A DNA stretch of 23,282 nucleotides, taken from CAYTEH01 sp964436765. Lineage in GTDB: Bacteria > Patescibacteriota > Gracilibacteria > Peribacterales > Peribacteraceae. A program made the translations under genes and the position numbers. This document shows, one piece after another, positions 21,663 to 23,282 of this stretch. The notes under the pieces were generated by a model. It was given only the letters and a program-made list of their open reading frames with translations, was not told where the DNA came from and made no database searches. The stretch covers positions 1-23,282 of the forward strand of contig CAYTEH010000024.1 in the NCBI GenBank assembly GCA_964436765.1, written 5' to 3'. Position 1 is the first letter of the stretch. Each line of letters begins with the position of its first letter.

Positions 21663-23282
21663 TCCTTCTGCGCATCCATGCCCACCCCGCCGCCGCCCCG
21701 GCACCCATCACGGCGATCGCCGCGGGTCCGCTCTGCCCCTGCAGGCCTCCCTGGCCCGTAGTCCCGGTCACCGATCCCTGCTGGGTCGTCTGACGGGGGG
21801 CGCAGAAGCCATTGACGCAGAGACCCGACGCACACTGGTCGTTCCGTGTGCAGGCGGAGGCGAGGGGCAGACTCACGCATTTGCCATTGATGCACCTGCC
21901 GCCGCGCGGGCACTGCGCATCGGCGTTGCAGTCGACATCGTCGTCTCCTCCCGGAACGCCCGACACCACGTCGCTCTGCACCTGAACCTTGATGCACTGG
22001 CGTGTGCAGCCGTCGCCGTTCACCTGGTTCCCGTCGTCGCACTGCTCGCCCGCATCGCGCACGCCGTCGCCGCACACCGGACGGGTGCAGTCGGCACGGC
22101 AGTGGTCGGGCAGCGTTGCGCTGTTTTCCGCGCCGGCATCGCAGGCCTCGTCGCCGTTGACCTTGCCGTCGCCGCAGCCGTCCGTGCAACGGCCGTTCTT
22201 GCACACACCGGACTCGCACTGGCTGTTACTCGTGCATGCGGCGCACAGACCGTCGATGCAGAGCAGGCTCGCGCACTCGTTGTCGCCCGTACACGGGAGA
22301 TTATTGCCCTTGCGGCACGCATTGCTGCACGCATCAGTGTCATCGCGGTCACCGTCATCGCACACTTCCGAAAATTCCGCCTTGCCGTTGCCGCACACGG
22401 GGTTTGGAACGCAGCGACGGTCGAGACACAGAAGGCCCGAGGGGCAATCGGCGGTTGTATCGCACGCCGTACACGTGCCATTGACGCACAATGCACTCTG
22501 GCATTGCGAGGCCTCCGAGCACGTACTCCCATTCCCGAGCAAACAGAGATTGGTGCAGGCATCGGTATCGACCGTATTGCCGTCGTCGCACTGCTCGTTC
22601 CCCTCTTCCTTCCCGTTCCCGCAGACGGTGTTCGGACACACACCACTGGCCGGGCACACCATTCCATTGAGACAGACGCCGCCAGGCCCACACGTACGCT
22701 GGCACGAAGTGGTGCAGGCGTCGGTATTCACGCCGTTTCCGTCGTCGCACTGCTCGCCGCTGTCGACACTCCCGTTACCGCAGCCAGAGGGACACACGCC
22801 ATTCTGCGGACACGCAAGGCCGCCGGGGCAGGCTTCGCCGGCGTCACAGGCGAGGAGGCAGGAATTCGTGCACGCGTCAGTATTGTTCATGTTGCCGTCG
22901 TCACACTGTTCGTTCGCATCCAGAAGACCATCCGGACACAGGTCGGGGCACGTGCCATTAAGCTGGCACTCGGCGCCGTTGGGACACAGTTCGCCGGGAG
23001 TGCAGCTGCCGAACGTGCACTGTGCGCTGCAGCCGCTGCCGGGCCGGCCGTTTTCGCTGCCGATATCACATTCTTCCGTGTCATCCAGCTGGCCGTTGCC
23101 GCAGGCGCCCGGACCGCCGCGGAAGCTGCTGCTGGCCCCGAATCCCCTGCTGCTGGAAGAACCGCCGCCGGAGCGGGAGGACGACGCGCGCGTACTGGAA
23201 CGCGAGGAAGAAGAGGATGCAACGCAAATGGAGGGACGCTTGGGAAGATCGGTCTCGTCGTCATCCCCCAGGAACTTGCAAC
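21649..23282 (-). CDS. Cysteine-rich DUF4215-repeat surface protein, C-terminally anchored (partial)
   Basis: The frame is open to the right edge of the window, so the N-terminus is missing; 544 residues are visible. It opens with an acidic patch (GDDDETDLP) and a Ser/Arg/Gly-rich linker, then seven repeats of the DUF4215 (Myxococcus Cys-rich) type, for example CGNGSVDSGEQCDDGN followed by NTDACTTSC. These are disulfide-rich extracellular modules. Between them are Cys-rich loops of the form CxxGxxCxNGxC. The end is a Gly/Gln linker, a hydrophobic segment (GPAAIAVMGAGAAAGWAWM) and a basic tail RRRKIKV, the layout of a sortase-type or membrane C-terminal anchor. No LPXTG is visible; SVTGT and QSGPA are candidate sorting motifs. 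It probably sits on the cell surface and could be a substrate of the sortase at 1223-2374 (inferred). The ATG at 22890 is internal. Confidence 0.9.
   Translation of the reverse strand, partial: CKFLGDDDETDLPKRPSICVASSSSSRSSTRASSSRSGGGSSSSRGFGASSSFRGGPGACGNGQLDDTEECDIGSENGRPGSGCSAQCTFGSCTPGELCPNGAECQLNGTCPDLCPDGLLDANEQCDDGNMNNTDACTNSCLLACDAGEACPGGLACPQNGVCPSGCGNGSVDSGEQCDDGNGVNTDACTTSCQRTCGPGGVCLNGMVCPASGVCPNTVCGNGKEEGNEQCDDGNTVDTDACTNLCLLGNGSTCSEASQCQSALCVNGTCTACDTTADCPSGLLCLDRRCVPNPVCGNGKAEFSEVCDDGDRDDTDACSNACRKGNNLPCTGDNECASLLCIDGLCAACTSNSQCESGVCKNGRCTDGCGDGKVNGDEACDAGAENSATLPDHCRADCTRPVCGDGVRDAGEQCDDGNQVNGDGCTRQCIKVQVQSDVVSGVPGGDDDVDCNADAQCPRGGRCINGKCVSLPLASACTRNDQCASGLCVNGFCAPRQTTQQGSVTGTTGQGGLQGQSGPAAIAVMGAGAAAGWAWMRRRKIKV

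Overview
The window reads as part of a compact, GC-rich bacterial chromosome, most likely a member of the Patescibacteria/CPR and perhaps Peregrinibacteria. That placement is inferred from several traits: an RNHCP-domain protein, a DUF4215 Cys-rich surface protein, an SLH-sortase fusion, many small unknown proteins, and almost no Shine-Dalgarno sequences. No rRNA, tRNA, CRISPR array, transposase or integrase is visible.

Layout: (1) 1-566: the 3' end of a gene resembling a type IV coupling ATPase, then a gene-free stretch packed with nested palindromic repeats. (2) 567-2374 (-): a secreted SLH-sortase fusion with a translationally coupled unknown gene. (3) 2482-4560 (+): ychF, an RNHCP protein and a small lipoprotein. 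(4) 4657-8957 (-): two overlapping small unknown genes and a 1,139-aa B12-dependent ribonucleotide reductase. (5) 9207-10290 (+): an NADPH-dependent FMN reductase-like flavoprotein and a small unknown, converging on a short, possibly chimeric ribD (-). (6) 11512-12313 (-): an unknown gene and a TrpR/YerC-type regulator behind a strong promoter. (7) 12550-20271 (-): the translation/transcription block rpoC, rpsL, rpsG, an unknown gene and fusA. rpoB is not upstream of rpoC. (8) 20622-23282: a zinc-ribbon protein (-), a membrane-anchored unknown (+), and a large DUF4215 cysteine-rich surface protein (-) cut by the right edge.

The most unusual content is between genes. Three genes (the coupling-ATPase-like gene, rpsG and fusA) each carry a second, displaced copy of their last codons just beyond the real stop. 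In each case a short palindromic element lies between the two copies. The copies differ almost only at synonymous sites, so they look like diverged alleles of the gene end rather than fresh target duplications. Several of the elements share an 11-nt loop of the form GAGCNNNNCGA inside arms that vary but keep pairing. A separate set of spacers holds palindromic arrays of short degenerate units: octamers on both sides of rpoC, and heptamers between the last two convergent genes. A one-way hexamer array separates rpsL from rpsG.

Functionally, the sortase and the C-terminally anchored Cys-rich protein suggest a cell surface decorated with anchored proteins. The rpoC-to-fusA block is core expression machinery. 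NrdJ supplies deoxynucleotides by a B12-dependent route. Start codons are mostly preceded by pyrimidine-rich tracts instead of Shine-Dalgarno sites.
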